A stretch of DNA of 64,000 bases from Chloroflexota bacterium (GTDB taxonomy: Bacteria > Chloroflexota > UBA11872 > UBA12225). How positions within the stretch are numbered: the first letter of the stretch is position 1; every line of letters starts with the position of its first letter. Shown here piece after piece: positions 54,530 through 63,130 of this stretch. The stretch lies in assembly GCA_030447525.1 (NCBI GenBank), contig JAUJOR010000006.1:131331-195330 (forward strand), read 5' to 3'. The position numbers were made by a program, and so were the translations under genes. The notes below the pieces were generated by a model. That model was not told the DNA's origin. It did not search any database and saw nothing but the letters and a program-made list of their open reading frames with translations.

Positions 54530-55492
54530 TCATCTCCTCCACCTCGGCGTCTCCTCCTGGTAGTGCGGCTGCCGCCCGTCTATATCGGTAAACCCGAGCT
54601 CCCGCGCCAGGTCGCCCACCAGCAGCACCTTTCCTGAGCGCTCCATCACGCGCGGGTCCGCCGCCAGCAGCGCCACCGCGCGGCCCGTGTACTGCGCCGA
54701 TTCGGTGCGCCACATGTAGCCCGGCATCCCGTCAAACTGCGGCGCATCCTGTGGTCCCCACCCAGACGTATCCACCCGCGGCGGGCGGCCGTACTCCGCC
54801 TCCAGTGCCTCCGGCGAGATCATCGTCTCGCCGCGCAGGTGCCCCGGCGAGACCGCCACCGCCGCCACCGCCTTCCCCCGCAGCGCCTTCGCCAGCATCG
54901 GCGCCAGCCGAAGCGTCATCAGCTGCGCCAGCTCAGATAGTCTCGCCGGCGCGGAATCCGCCTCACCTCCCCACGAGAACGCCGTGTTCACGATCACCCC
55001 TGGGCTGGCGCCTTCCCGCGGGCCGTTCGGCAGCAGCAGCGGCACCGCATGGTGCGCAGCGACATACTGCGCCCGTGCCCCCACGTCTACCATCGCCGCC
55101 CAGTGCGAGACCGGCAGCTCCCAGAACGGCAGCCGGTCCCGCGCCTCCAGCTCTTCTCCGCCCCACACGTTGTTCACCAGCACGTCCAGCCTCCCCCGCT
55201 CGCGCCGCACCCGCTCGAAGAGCGCCGCCACCTCCCGGTCATTGGTGTGATCCACCGGCACCGGCACGCCTACCCCGCCGCGCGCCGCCACCAGCTCGGC
55301 CGTCGCCTCTACGCTCGTCTCCGGAAAATCCGGACGCGGCGCGTCTCGCGTCGTCCGCCCCGTCACGTACACCGTGGCGCCGCACTCCCCCAGCACCGCC
55401 GCAACCCCCTTCCCCAGCCCCCGCGTCGCCCCCGTCACCACCGCCACCCGCTCCCGCAGGTCAGGCGCCGCCCACGCCCACGCATCCCCCAT
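54530..55492 (-). CDS. SDR-family protein 2 lacking the catalytic YxxxK
   Basis: 320 aa, intact. The Rossmann motif RVAVVTGATRGLGKGVAAVL and RLDVLVNNVWGGEELEARDR match SDR-1. At the active-site position SDR-1 has YSLAKVSAIHLADSM, while this protein has SELAQLMTLRLAPML, so Tyr becomes Ser and Lys becomes Gln. The downstream VAAVAVSPGHLRGETMISPE is conserved. Cofactor binding is likely retained but classical oxidoreductase chemistry is not, suggesting a sensor, scaffold or altered enzyme. Its stop lies 13 bp from the convergent WYL regulator's stop. Confidence 0.85.
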   Translation of the reverse strand: MGDAWAWAAPDLRERVAVVTGATRGLGKGVAAVLGECGATVYVTGRTTRDAPRPDFPETSVEATAELVAARGGVGVPVPVDHTNDREVAALFERVRRERGRLDVLVNNVWGGEELEARDRLPFWELPVSHWAAMVDVGARAQYVAAHHAVPLLLPNGPREGASPGVIVNTAFSWGGEADSAPARLSELAQLMTLRLAPMLAKALRGKAVAAVAVSPGHLRGETMISPEALEAEYGRPPRVDTSGWGPQDAPQFDGMPGYMWRTESAQYTGRAVALLAADPRVMERSGKVLLVGDLARELGFTDIDGRQPHYQEETPRWRR

Positions 55493-55558
55493 CGCTCGTC
55501 ACCCTCCGGCCGTCATCGTACGGCAGTCTGGTCGGGCCAACCTGGCACGCCGCGTGAC

Positions 55559-55880
55559 GGCGTGACTCAAGTGGAGCGTGAAAGCCCGTCCCGAGATGCG
55601 CTGGCCAGTGCCTGGCAGGAAGAGCGCGACACGGCGTGGGCCGCCATGGGCCGCGGGGACATCGCCGCCACATCGCGGCACTACGGTCAGGCGCTTGCCA
55701 TCGCCGAGCGTTTGGGGGAGGAAGATCCCCGGTTGCTCACCGCTCTGTCAGAGAGCCTCAGCCTCCTGCGCACGCACAAGAATCCCCCTGGACTCCGGAC
55801 GCCGTGGCCAACGCGGCGGAGGCCGAGCCCCGCTGCCGCCGTCTGCTCACGCTTCAGGCGCCCCGTCGGCAGGCAGCCTG
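55559..55880 (+). pseudogene. TPR-like protein fragment
   Basis: From GTG 55559: TQVERESPSRDALASAWQEE, then GRGDIAATSRHYGQALAIAE and RLGEEDPRLLTALSESLSLL, a tetratricopeptide repeat pattern. After a frame break AEAEPRCRRLLTLQAPRRQ continues it. No stop-to-stop protein of TPR length remains. Confidence 0.5.
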
Positions 55881-55975
55881 CCGACCGTCCGCCAGCGCCC
55901 GGGGGGCACGCCTTCCGCCCGCGCGAACAGCCGGGGAGAAGGAGGCGGCGTCGCGGAACCCCACCGCCGCCGCTA
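55850..55975 (-). pseudogene. AraC-type HTH C-terminal remnant
   Basis: With one frame correction the minus strand reads AVAAAVGFRDAASFS then LFARAEGVPPGRWRTV, matching the second HTH of AraC regulators (GF-D-S-FSR-FRR--GV-P--WR). Only this about 40-residue piece is seen. Between it and 56434 no other gene is visible. Confidence 0.4.
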
Positions 55976-56161
55976 CCGCCGTCTGTGGCGGTTCCTGCAC
56001 CGCCAGCACCGCTACCACGCCGGCGCGGTGCTCGCGCGCTTGGGCGGTACCTCACCGCCGGGCTCGGGCAACCGGCAGGCCGGCCCGCGCAACCACGGAC
56101 TTACGCCGCCCAACCATGCATGTGGCGCCTGCGCGGTGAGTGGCCTCACGACGCGAGACCG

Positions 56162-56196
56162 CCGATAACCTGCTGGGCCTCCACCCCTATTACCGG
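56162..56196. repeat. 35-bp hairpin repeat, copy R3
   Basis: CCGATAACC at the start and TTACCGG at the end, same 35-bp length as R1 and R2; the centre differs. Lies in the intergenic region upstream of the transglutaminase-like gene. Confidence 0.6.
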
Positions 56197-56433
56197 AACG
56201 CCTCTGGTCCTCCTACCGTGCAGAAGTGGTTCCTGTATGCGCGGTTCCCGTACCGCGCAGGGAGAGGCTGCATCCAGCCGCCACGGCAGAACGGGTGCCC
56301 CGAAAGTCCCTCTTGACTCGAAAAAATTCGGCCCTTAGGGTGGGACGGAGGAAGGCTCGCACGTGGTCGCGGCCCAGCGTCGTGTCCTTCCCTGCGGAGC
56401 CTTGCCGCGGAACTCGGCCGCCGAAAGAATGAG

Positions 56434-57410
56434 GTGTCGCCCGTGCCCACGCCCGTCCCCCCCGTCGCGTCCCCGCCCGGCCCCATGCTCGCCTCTTACG
56501 CGGCGCACAGCCCCTTCACGGATCCCGGCGTCCACAGCCGCCGGTACCCGGCGCTGCCGCGGGACCTGCCGGGCCTGGTGGGGGTGGTGCAGGGCCTGCT
56601 GCTGCACCCGGCCGCGGCGCGGCTGTACGGCCAAGCCCCGGAGCCGGAGGAGCGCGGCTGGGGTTTCCCCACGATGGCGGAGACGCTGGACCGGCTGCTG
56701 GCGCTCGACGACTCGCCGCTCGCGGTGCCTCGCCCGCCGGCGCGCCGCCTGCGGGCGAACTGCCGGAACTTCGCCGTGCTGCTGGTCTCGCTGCTGCGCC
56801 ACCAAGGGGTACCGGCGCGGCGGCGCGTCGGGTTCGCGCGGTACCTGCCGGGGCGCCACGCCTACATCCACGAGATCGCCGAGTACTGGGACCGGGCACG
56901 CCGCCGCTGGGTGCTGGTGGATCCGCAGAACGACAGCGTGACCCGCGCCGCCCAGCGCGCCTACTTCGACTCCATCAGTCAGCCGGAGCGGGCCTGCTTC
57001 GACACCCTCGACATCAGCGCGAGCAGGCGGCCGGACGACCAGTTCCTCCTCGGCGCCAGGCCTGGCGCCTCTGCCTCGGCGGACTGGCCGACCCGGATGG
57101 CTTCAGGGCCTCTCGGTGCAGGGGGCTGCGCGAGATCGGCTCCGCGGTCCTGCAGGACCTGGACGGCCTGAACAAGACGGAGCGCGCAGCAATGACTCGG
57201 GCTTCCCTCCCGTCCCTCTCCCGCATGGCGCCGGGGGGACGGGAGGGCTCGGCGGCGCTCACGGTGGACTCACCCCTGAAGAGGCGCTGGTGGAGCGGGG
57301 GGCGGAGCCTGAGCCTCGACGGCGACCGGCGGTTCGCGGAGATCCGAGCGCTCGCCGCGAAAGTGCAGGCGGTGCGGCGGGCGGAGCCGGAACCGGAGCC
57401 GGGCGCGTGA
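56434..57410 (+). pseudogene. Transglutaminase-like superfamily protein, one frame break
   Basis: GTG 56434 or ATG 56485 (MLASYAAHSPFTDPGVHSRR, which matches where relatives seem to start). The catalytic Cys is in ANCRNFAVLLVSLLRHQGVP, His in GRHAYIHEIAEYWD, and Asp in WVLVDPQND. The frame shifts near 57060 and continues AWRLCLGGLADPDGFRASRC and LREIGSAVLQDLDGLNKTER to 57410. Related bacterial proteins have an unknown role, perhaps as peptidases or amidases. The stop overlaps the start of the next gene (GTGA), so the two form an operon. Confidence 0.8.
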
Positions 57411-57705
57411 CCGACGAGTCGGCCGGTGCGGCCGCCGCGGTGGCGCGGTGGACGAGACTCCCCGCCTCCGGCGCGGCGCTCGCGCGGGAGCCGCGGAGGT
57501 GCGCTGGGCGCGCGTGCCCCGCCACGCGATTCGCGCCTCTACGAGACGGACGCGCTGGGGATCGTGGACGAGGAGCAGATCGCCGACGTGGGCTACGCCC
57601 TGCTGGCGCGCTGCCAGAGTATCCTCCGAGCAACCGAAGTGGAATTGCCCCGTTTGGATGGACACGTTCTCGTTCGGCAGCATTCGACACGTTCGTTCCG
57701 CAACG

Positions 57706-58620
57706 TTACGCCACGGCCGCGGCCGGCGTGGGCTGATGGGCGGCTTCGTAGGCGGCGGGGCTGAGATAGCCGAGCGTCGAGTGCCGGCGCTGGCGGTTGT
57801 AGAAGCCTTCGACGTAGTCGAAGATGGCACTGCGGGCCGCCGCTCGCGTGGGCCACGCCTGGCGGTCGACGAGCTCGCCTTTGAGGGTGGCGAAGAAGCT
57901 CTCCGCCACGGCGTTATCCCAGCAGTTCGCCACTCGGCTCATGGAGGGCACGAGCCCGGCCGCTTGCAGGCAGCGCCCGAAGGCGAGCGAGGTGTACTGG
58001 CAGCCGCGGTCCGAGTGGTGGATCAGCCCGGCGCCGGCCGGCGGGTCGCCAGGGCCATGGTGAGCGCGTCGAGCACCAACTCGGTGCGCAGATGGTCGGC
58101 CATGGCCCACCCGACGACGCGCCGGCTGAAGGCATCGAGCACCGTGGCCAGATAAAGCCACCCTCTCCGGTCGGGATGGAGGTGATGTCCGCCAGCCACA
58201 GCTGGTCGGGCGCCAGCGGATTGAAGTGCGCTGGACCAGGTTGGGAGCGGGCGAGGCCGCCGGATCGGCGATCGTCGTGCGGGGCCGGCGCCGACGCCGG
58301 TGACAGCCGGCCAGGCTGGCCTGGCGCATCAGCGCGCCACCCGCTTGCGTCCACAGCGCCCCCGCGCCCGTAGGTCGGCATGGAGGCGGGGACTACCATA
58401 GGTGCCCCGGCTCGCGTGGTGGAGCCTGGTAAATCAGGCGCGTCAGCTCGGCATCGATCTGGGCGCGCGCCGAGGGTGGGCGGTCCCGCCAGGCGTAGAA
58501 GCCGGCCCGGGACACGCCCAGGACGCGCACGAGAGCGCCACCGGGTGGTCGGCCACCACCGCAGCGATGAACCGGAAGCAGTTCACCGGGTCGCGCTCTC
58601 CGCCGAAAAAGCCGCCTTGC
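57706..58620 (-). pseudogene. IS3 transposase OrfB, frameshifted
   Basis: RVARLMRQASLAGCHRRR, LWLADITSIPTGEGGFI (Asp), GLIHHSDRGCQYTSLAFGRC (Asp), NCWDNAVAESFFATLKGELV (Glu) and YNRQRRHSTLGYLSPAAYEA. A complete rve integrase core of an IS3 element but in three frames. Confidence 0.85.
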
Positions 58621-58641
58621 GCAAGATCTCCCGCTCCTCCT

Positions 58642-58872
58642 TTAAGATGCGGTTCTCGCGCGCAGCCGGGCTAGCTCGGTGCGCTCCTCCGTCGTCAACC
58701 CATCGCGCCGCCCTCCATCTATAGCCATCTGTTTGACCCAACCGCGCAGCGTCTCGTGGTGCACCCCTGCGTCCTTGGCTACCTGGCTCAGCGACCGCCC
58801 GTTGGCGTGCACCAGCTGCACGGCCTCGGCACGGAATGCTGGCGGGTACGGCGCTCTCGTTCTTGCTCCCAT
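58642..58872 (-). CDS. IS3 OrfA (HTH)
   Basis: 77 aa: MGARTRAPYPPAFRAEAVQL then SLSQVAKDAGVHHETLRGWV and TTEERTELARLRA. HTH_Tnp_1 protein. In relatives it continues as leucine-zipper ENRILKEEREILRKAAFF, found here in another frame after a GCGCG run, so OrfA is prematurely ended. Confidence 0.85.
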   Translation of the reverse strand: MGARTRAPYPPAFRAEAVQLVHANGRSLSQVAKDAGVHHETLRGWVKQMAIDGGRRDGLTTEERTELARLRARTAS

Positions 58873-59432
58873 CAGTCTGGACTCCCTTCTTTCGGGGCCG
58901 CTTACTCCCTAGTGTGAGGGTGTCCACCAACGCGGGGCAATACCAGAAGCGCACAAGGGCAGGATCGAGTGCCCGCGCTGCGGCGCGCGCGTCCAGCGCG
59001 CGGGCTCGGTCTGGAAGCGGGGCCTGGTCCTCACGTGCGCCGGCTGCGGCTGGGCCACCACGTGGGGCGCGTACTACGACACCTACCGCGTTCGGCAGCT
59101 CACGGGTGGCAGCGCGCTCGGCGTCTTCGAGTGGTTCGCGCGGTCCTTCCTTGGGCCGACTCCGCCCGCAAGTATGCTGGCGATCGACCGTCTGCTCCAC
59201 ACGTTCCACCACGAGCTGACCGCGCCGACGCGCCCCGCCGGCGTCAACGTGGTCGAGGGCACGCTGGAGGATGTGCTCGACTTCCTGCACGCACTCACCC
59301 ACGCCGCGCCGCGCGCGGCCACCGGCGGCGCCGCGCCGCACGGCGCCGCCCACCCGGGATCCGCCACACGCGGGCCGGGAGGCGAATGCGCCGGCCGGGA
59401 GGAGGCGCTGGCGCGCGCCCGGGTCGGCCACC

Positions 59433-60467
59433 GGAGTTCGCGACTTAGGTGGGTGCTGGTAGGGTTGGCGCGTGATGCCTTCCTGCCCCTTCTGCCGCCA
59501 GCCGGCCTCCAAGCGCGACGGCCATGATGCCGCCGGCCGCCAACGCTACGCCTGCCGCCCCTGTGGGCGCGACTTCACCGAGCGTTCCGCCTCGGCCTTC
59601 ACGGGCTACCGCTGGCCACCGGAGGTGATCCTGCTGGCGGTCCGCTGGTCCTTGAGCCACCCGCTCTCCGCGGCCAGCGTGATGGAGCTGCTGGCGGAGC
59701 GGGGCATCGATGTCTCGAAGCGCACCGTGCTGCGCTGGGTGCAGACGTTTGGTCCATTGCTCGCGGCCGAGGTGCGCCGGCACCGCCGGCCCCTGGGCAG
59801 CACGTGCTACGTCGATGAGGTGTTCTTCTTCCGAGGCACGGAGAAGCACTACCTGTATCGGGCGGTGGACGAAACGGGGCAAGTAGTGGACGTCTTGTTC
59901 CGGGAGCACCGGGACACCGAGTCCGCCGTGGCGTTCTTCCGGCAGGCGCTGGCGCGCACCGGGTGGCGGCCCACCCAGGTGATCAGCGACCACCACCAGC
60001 CCTACGTCAAGGCTGTGCGGGAGGTGCTCCCCGAGGCCGAGCACGTGCGCACCGGCCTGCACCGCGCCAGGGGCGAGACGACCAAGGCCGTGGAGCGCAG
60101 CCACGTCTTCGTCCGCGACCGGCTACGCGGTGCCCGTGGGGTGAAGACGCTGGCCACCGGCCAGCGGTTCTTCGAGGGCTTCGAGGCGCTCCACGCCCTG
60201 CGCCGCGGCTACACGTGTCTCGCCGCGCTGGTCCCCGGCCACGATCTGGTGGCAGCGGGCGCACATGAGCGCGCCCGCGCGGTGGCACGTGCGGTGACTG
60301 CGCTCGGTGCGTGCCTGGCGAAGATGCCCCGCCGGGCGGCCTGACCGCGGCCTGCTGGCCGGGGTCAGCCAGCCCGCGCCTGTCCGGTGCTGCGTCCGCA
60401 CCACCCACACCACCAACACGCGCCAGACGCGTGCCGCTACTCCAGCACCTGCCAATGTCGCGAACTC
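59433..60467. mobile_element. IS6-like element with zinc-ribbon transposase
   Basis: 1035 bp. The left end GAGTTCGCGACTTAGGTGGG and the inverted right end GAGTTCGCGACATTGGCAGG define it. The same terminus (GAGTTCGCGACATTGG) bounds the truncated copy at 31519. The flanking 8 bp differ (GGCCACCG versus AGCAGCCG), so there is no duplication. Confidence 0.85.
59472..60344 (+). CDS. IS6-like transposase with zinc ribbon (intact)
   Basis: 290 aa (GTG 59472 or ATG 59475). Zinc ribbon MPSCPFCRQPASKRDGHDAA and YACRPCGRDF; HTH in VMELLAERGIDVSKRTVLRW; catalytic CYVDEVFFFRGTEKHYLYRA (Asp), TQVISDHHQPYVKAVREVLP (Asp) and TTKAVERSHVFVRDRLRGAR (Glu). Complete with both termini, so possibly active. Confidence 0.88.
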   Translation: MMPSCPFCRQPASKRDGHDAAGRQRYACRPCGRDFTERSASAFTGYRWPPEVILLAVRWSLSHPLSAASVMELLAERGIDVSKRTVLRWVQTFGPLLAAEVRRHRRPLGSTCYVDEVFFFRGTEKHYLYRAVDETGQVVDVLFREHRDTESAVAFFRQALARTGWRPTQVISDHHQPYVKAVREVLPEAEHVRTGLHRARGETTKAVERSHVFVRDRLRGARGVKTLATGQRFFEGFEALHALRRGYTCLAALVPGHDLVAAGAHERARAVARAVTALGACLAKMPRRAA

Positions 60468-60552
60468 AGCAGCCGGCGGCAGACCCGCCGTCGGTGCGCG
60501 TCGATGCCCGGCCGGTTCAGGTGTCAGCCCGCGGGACGCGAGAGGACCCCGA

Positions 60553-61662
60553 CTACGCCGGCACGAGCTGATAGTCTGCCGGCATCTTCTGCAGGGTGGC
60601 GATGCTGATGTGCGGCCAGACGGCTCGCCCGGGGAATTCGTCCTCGCGGGGGTGGAAGAAGTGCAGCATGACGACTTGCGAGTACTGCAGCCGCAACCTC
60701 GGCTTCCCGGTCTCGTCCTTCGCGGCGAGTTCCTGAATCCAGAACGTTGACTTCAAGCTGACCGGCTCGGCCTCGCGCACCGAGAACGGGACGTTCGTAA
60801 TCCCGGCGCTCTTCCGATCCGAGTCCACGGTCAACGTGGTCGTCTGGACGATGTCCACGCCCTGATTCGCGAAGCGCAGAATCTCGTTCATGTCCGCCGG
60901 ACTGAATCCAGGGAATCCAGGCACACCCCCTGCGTTCCCCATAAACGGGTTATCAATGTAATGCTTGTACGGCTCGAGGTACGGGTCTGACTCGAAGTCG
61001 TAGCCTGGAGTGCTCACGTCCTCGAAGCGACCCGAGGGCAACCCGCTCACGGGCGGAATCGCCGGCATGCCTTTGTGAACCTCGGACTTGCCCAGGGCAA
61101 GAACTGAGTTTCCGTGCGGGATTGATGCCAGCCGCGCGACATCGAGCTCCACTTCCGTCACTTGGTCGTCCTTGATCTGGTCGTCCTTGGACCGGCGATT
61201 CGTCTCGTACAACCACAAGCCGGGTTCGTGGTGGATCGGCAGTCCCTTCAAGCCCGCGAGGCCGTTGCTGTCCGGTCGGTCTTCTGCCACGACCTGAGCG
61301 ATCTTCTGCTGGTAATCGAGCGTAACGACGAACTGGTCAGGATCGGGATCGCTGGGCCGCGACAGACCTCGGTTGGGCACGTCGTCGTCTACGAAAGTGA
61401 ACCGAGGTTCTTCGTCGTACTGATTCATCAGCACTCGGAACTTGAATCCCGCGGGCGGCGCCGGAGCGTCCTGAAACGGCACGGCGATCATGTTCCAGCC
61501 CGTGCCCTTACCGATCCAGACCCCCAGCAGCTGTTCGAGCGGCCCGAGGTCTGCAGGGAGCGGCGCAGGTCGGTTGGACAGCCGTTCCACGTGCGTGGGT
61601 TGCGGGGGAACGACGTCCGCAAACTTCCGGGTCCTGCGGTCAACTTGGTTGCCGGTGGCCAT
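60553..61662 (-). CDS. Nitrobindin/FABP-like heme-binding beta-barrel protein
   Basis: 369 aa from ATG 61662 (GGGAGA six bases upstream). Relatives share GPLEQLLGVWIGKGTGWNMI near the start, VPNRG, and the heme-pocket motif GLPIHHEPGLWLYETN, then VARLASIPHGNSVLALG. The C-terminal region has VDIVQTTTLTVDSD, SLKSTFWIQELAAK and LRLQYSQVVMLHFFHPRED. The barrel would bind heme or small ligands in the cytoplasm; relatives include peroxynitrite-isomerising nitrobindins, though this one is longer than typical (about 160-200 aa). Intact. Lower GC than the IS regions. Confidence 0.7.
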   Translation of the reverse strand: MATGNQVDRRTRKFADVVPPQPTHVERLSNRPAPLPADLGPLEQLLGVWIGKGTGWNMIAVPFQDAPAPPAGFKFRVLMNQYDEEPRFTFVDDDVPNRGLSRPSDPDPDQFVVTLDYQQKIAQVVAEDRPDSNGLAGLKGLPIHHEPGLWLYETNRRSKDDQIKDDQVTEVELDVARLASIPHGNSVLALGKSEVHKGMPAIPPVSGLPSGRFEDVSTPGYDFESDPYLEPYKHYIDNPFMGNAGGVPGFPGFSPADMNEILRFANQGVDIVQTTTLTVDSDRKSAGITNVPFSVREAEPVSLKSTFWIQELAAKDETGKPRLRLQYSQVVMLHFFHPREDEFPGRAVWPHISIATLQKMPADYQLVPA

Positions 61663-62112
61663 GATGGTTCTCCCGTTGGGATGGAGAGGAGACGGGCATC
61701 GCGCCCGGTTGGGACCGCCGTCCCGCTCCTGCCTCCCGGTGACATCCGATTGCCTTCGCCGAACCGGCGATCCGGCTTGGCGGAGCACGTCGTCGTTGCT
61801 GCGGGTGGCCCGGCCGCGGTCCAAGGCGCACGCGCTCTGCGACCCCTACCACCTCGCCGACACGCCGACAGAGGGCGCGACGTCGTACGTCCCCGAGGCG
61901 CTCCGGCGGCCGCCGGCCGGCTAGGCCCCGAGGCGTTCCCGCGCCGCCCGCGCTTCGGGGAGGCGTCGCTCGAGCGGCGCCCGCCGCTACCGCGCGGGTA
62001 GCCCGTCGCACCCCCCAGGCCGCTGGAGTCTGTGGTCCGGTGCGATCGGCTGGGTAGCCTGCGCCGCGAGGACTCCCGGTGCGCCGCCTGCCGCGATAGC
62101 TGTAGGCCACAG
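61663..62112. other. Intergenic, no confident gene
   Basis: About 450 bp. A plus-strand frame ends ALCDPYHLADTPTEGATSYV near 61924 and could be the tail of a lost gene, but no family was recognised. Confidence 0.4.
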
Positions 62113-62550
62113 TCACTCAGCGGAGTCGGCTCCGACCCCCTCAAGCCGGTTCAATACGCCCTCGATCCGCGCATCTTGTTCGAAGTTGCCCATCATCCGG
62201 GTCATGACACGATTGAGCATGCTGCACGCGGCAGCCGGGTAGTAGCCATCAGCGAGATCCCGCGTCATCGCCTCCAGCCCTTGAGCCAGGGCCTCAGAGT
62301 TCTGGCTCGCGACCTCATGTCGCCGAACGAAGTAGGCGCTGTAGTCGATGGGTTGCGCGAGGGCCAGGATCCGCTCTTCGTGTTCCCTGACGATCTTGAT
62401 CTGCTCGAGCGCCTGCCGGAAGGCGCCGGCGGCCGCCTTGAGGCCATCGCTTTCGCTCTCGCCGTCCGCGAGCTCCGCCTGGTGGATCCGGGCCATGCCG
62501 GTGAAGTAATGGCCAAGCCCGGTGAACAGCGCCGCGTCAGCGCGAACCAT
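62113..62550 (-). CDS. Uncharacterised helical protein
   Basis: 145 aa from ATG 62550: MVRADAALFTGLGHYFTGMA, then RIHQAELADGESESDGLKAA, EQIKIVREHEERILALAQPI and RMMGNFEQDARIEGVLNRLE. Composition is mainly alpha-helical and acidic, and codon use looks coding. No signal peptide or membrane segment, and no family recognised. Transcribed in the same direction as the heme-binding protein 450 bp downstream. Confidence 0.55.
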   Translation of the reverse strand: MVRADAALFTGLGHYFTGMARIHQAELADGESESDGLKAAAGAFRQALEQIKIVREHEERILALAQPIDYSAYFVRRHEVASQNSEALAQGLEAMTRDLADGYYPAAACSMLNRVMTRMMGNFEQDARIEGVLNRLEGVGADSAE

Positions 62551-63130
62551 CTCGGCTCGCAGGACTTCTGCCTCCTCACGGGAGGCCCGACTCAGGGTTT
62601 CGAGTCAGGTGTGGTGGGTCGGTCACGTGGCGGCGTCGAGGCCGGCGGATGTGGACCCGGGCCTAACGCCTGGCAGGGTGAACGGTCCGATCTTCCATTT
62701 CCGGAGAGTCATAGGAGCCATCCTCACTATTCATCACGATGTAGTCCGCATGGTCGGCCCGTCTCGGCAGGGAGCAGCCGGATGAGACCCGCCCCGCGGG
62801 GCTGTGATCACGCCCCTGGCGGCCACGGCACCATCTCCGGTCGCTCGGGCGCACGGCCTCCGCACTCGGGGGAGAACTCCACCGGCTACGTGCCGGAATC
62901 CGCGGCGTCGGGGGCGCCCGAGGCAACGGGAGGCTTCCGATGCCTCTCGGGGCGTCGAGTGCACCGCACTCGGGAACACCAGAAACGGCTGGCCTCAGGA
63001 TGGCCATCCCCCTTCCGCCCACCGGCGTGCCAACCGGAACCAGTGGATGCAGCGAGTCGTAGCATACTCGCTTCAGGGGCCGTGTCAAGTTGGCGATGAT
63101 CCTGTAATTGCTCACATTCGGTGAGCCAGA
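62551..63130. other. Intergenic with possible short ORF
   Basis: A minus-strand frame from ATG 63007 to 62663 (114 aa, start MAILRPAVSG, end YDSPEMEDRTVHPARR) follows a purine-rich site and the promoter at 63061-63087, but the middle is low-complexity and no family is recognised. Confidence 0.3.
63061..63087 (-). promoter_or_regulatory. Candidate sigma70 promoter
   Basis: On the minus strand TTGACA, 16-bp spacer, TATGCT. It reads toward the 62663-63007 frame and the 62113-62550 gene. A consensus -35 is rare in this GC-rich window. Confidence 0.4.

Larger units (their letters stand above)
57640..58945. mobile_element. IS3-family insertion sequence
   Basis: 1306 bp. The left end TGGAATTGCCCCGTTTGGAT and the inverted right end TGGTATTGCCCCGCGTTGGT are followed by GGACAC on both sides. 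The 4-bp duplication GAAG lies at 57636-57639 and 58946-58949 (or AAG, the usual 3 bp). Confidence 0.92.
57407..59432 (+). pseudogene. Zinc-ribbon protein of unknown function, interrupted by IS3
   Basis: The 5' part (57407-57639, GTG start) ends RLYETDALGIVDEEQIADVG then YALLARCQSILRATE. After the IS3 (58946 on) it continues KGRIECPRCGARVQRAGSVW, VLTCAGCGWATTWGAYYDTY, then MLAIDRLLHTFHHELTAPTR and GTLEDVLDFLHALTHA. The CxxC...CxxC set is a zinc ribbon. A frame break lies near 57530 and the 3' end is lost at an IS6-like element (59433). It is translationally coupled to the transglutaminase-like gene. Confidence 0.7.

Noticed and set aside
62663..63115. Possible precursor peptide ending EDGSYDSPEMEDRTVHPARR
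   Set aside because: No modification enzyme nearby, the leader part is low-complexity, and an ordinary intergenic frame is more likely. Kept only as a possible short ORF.
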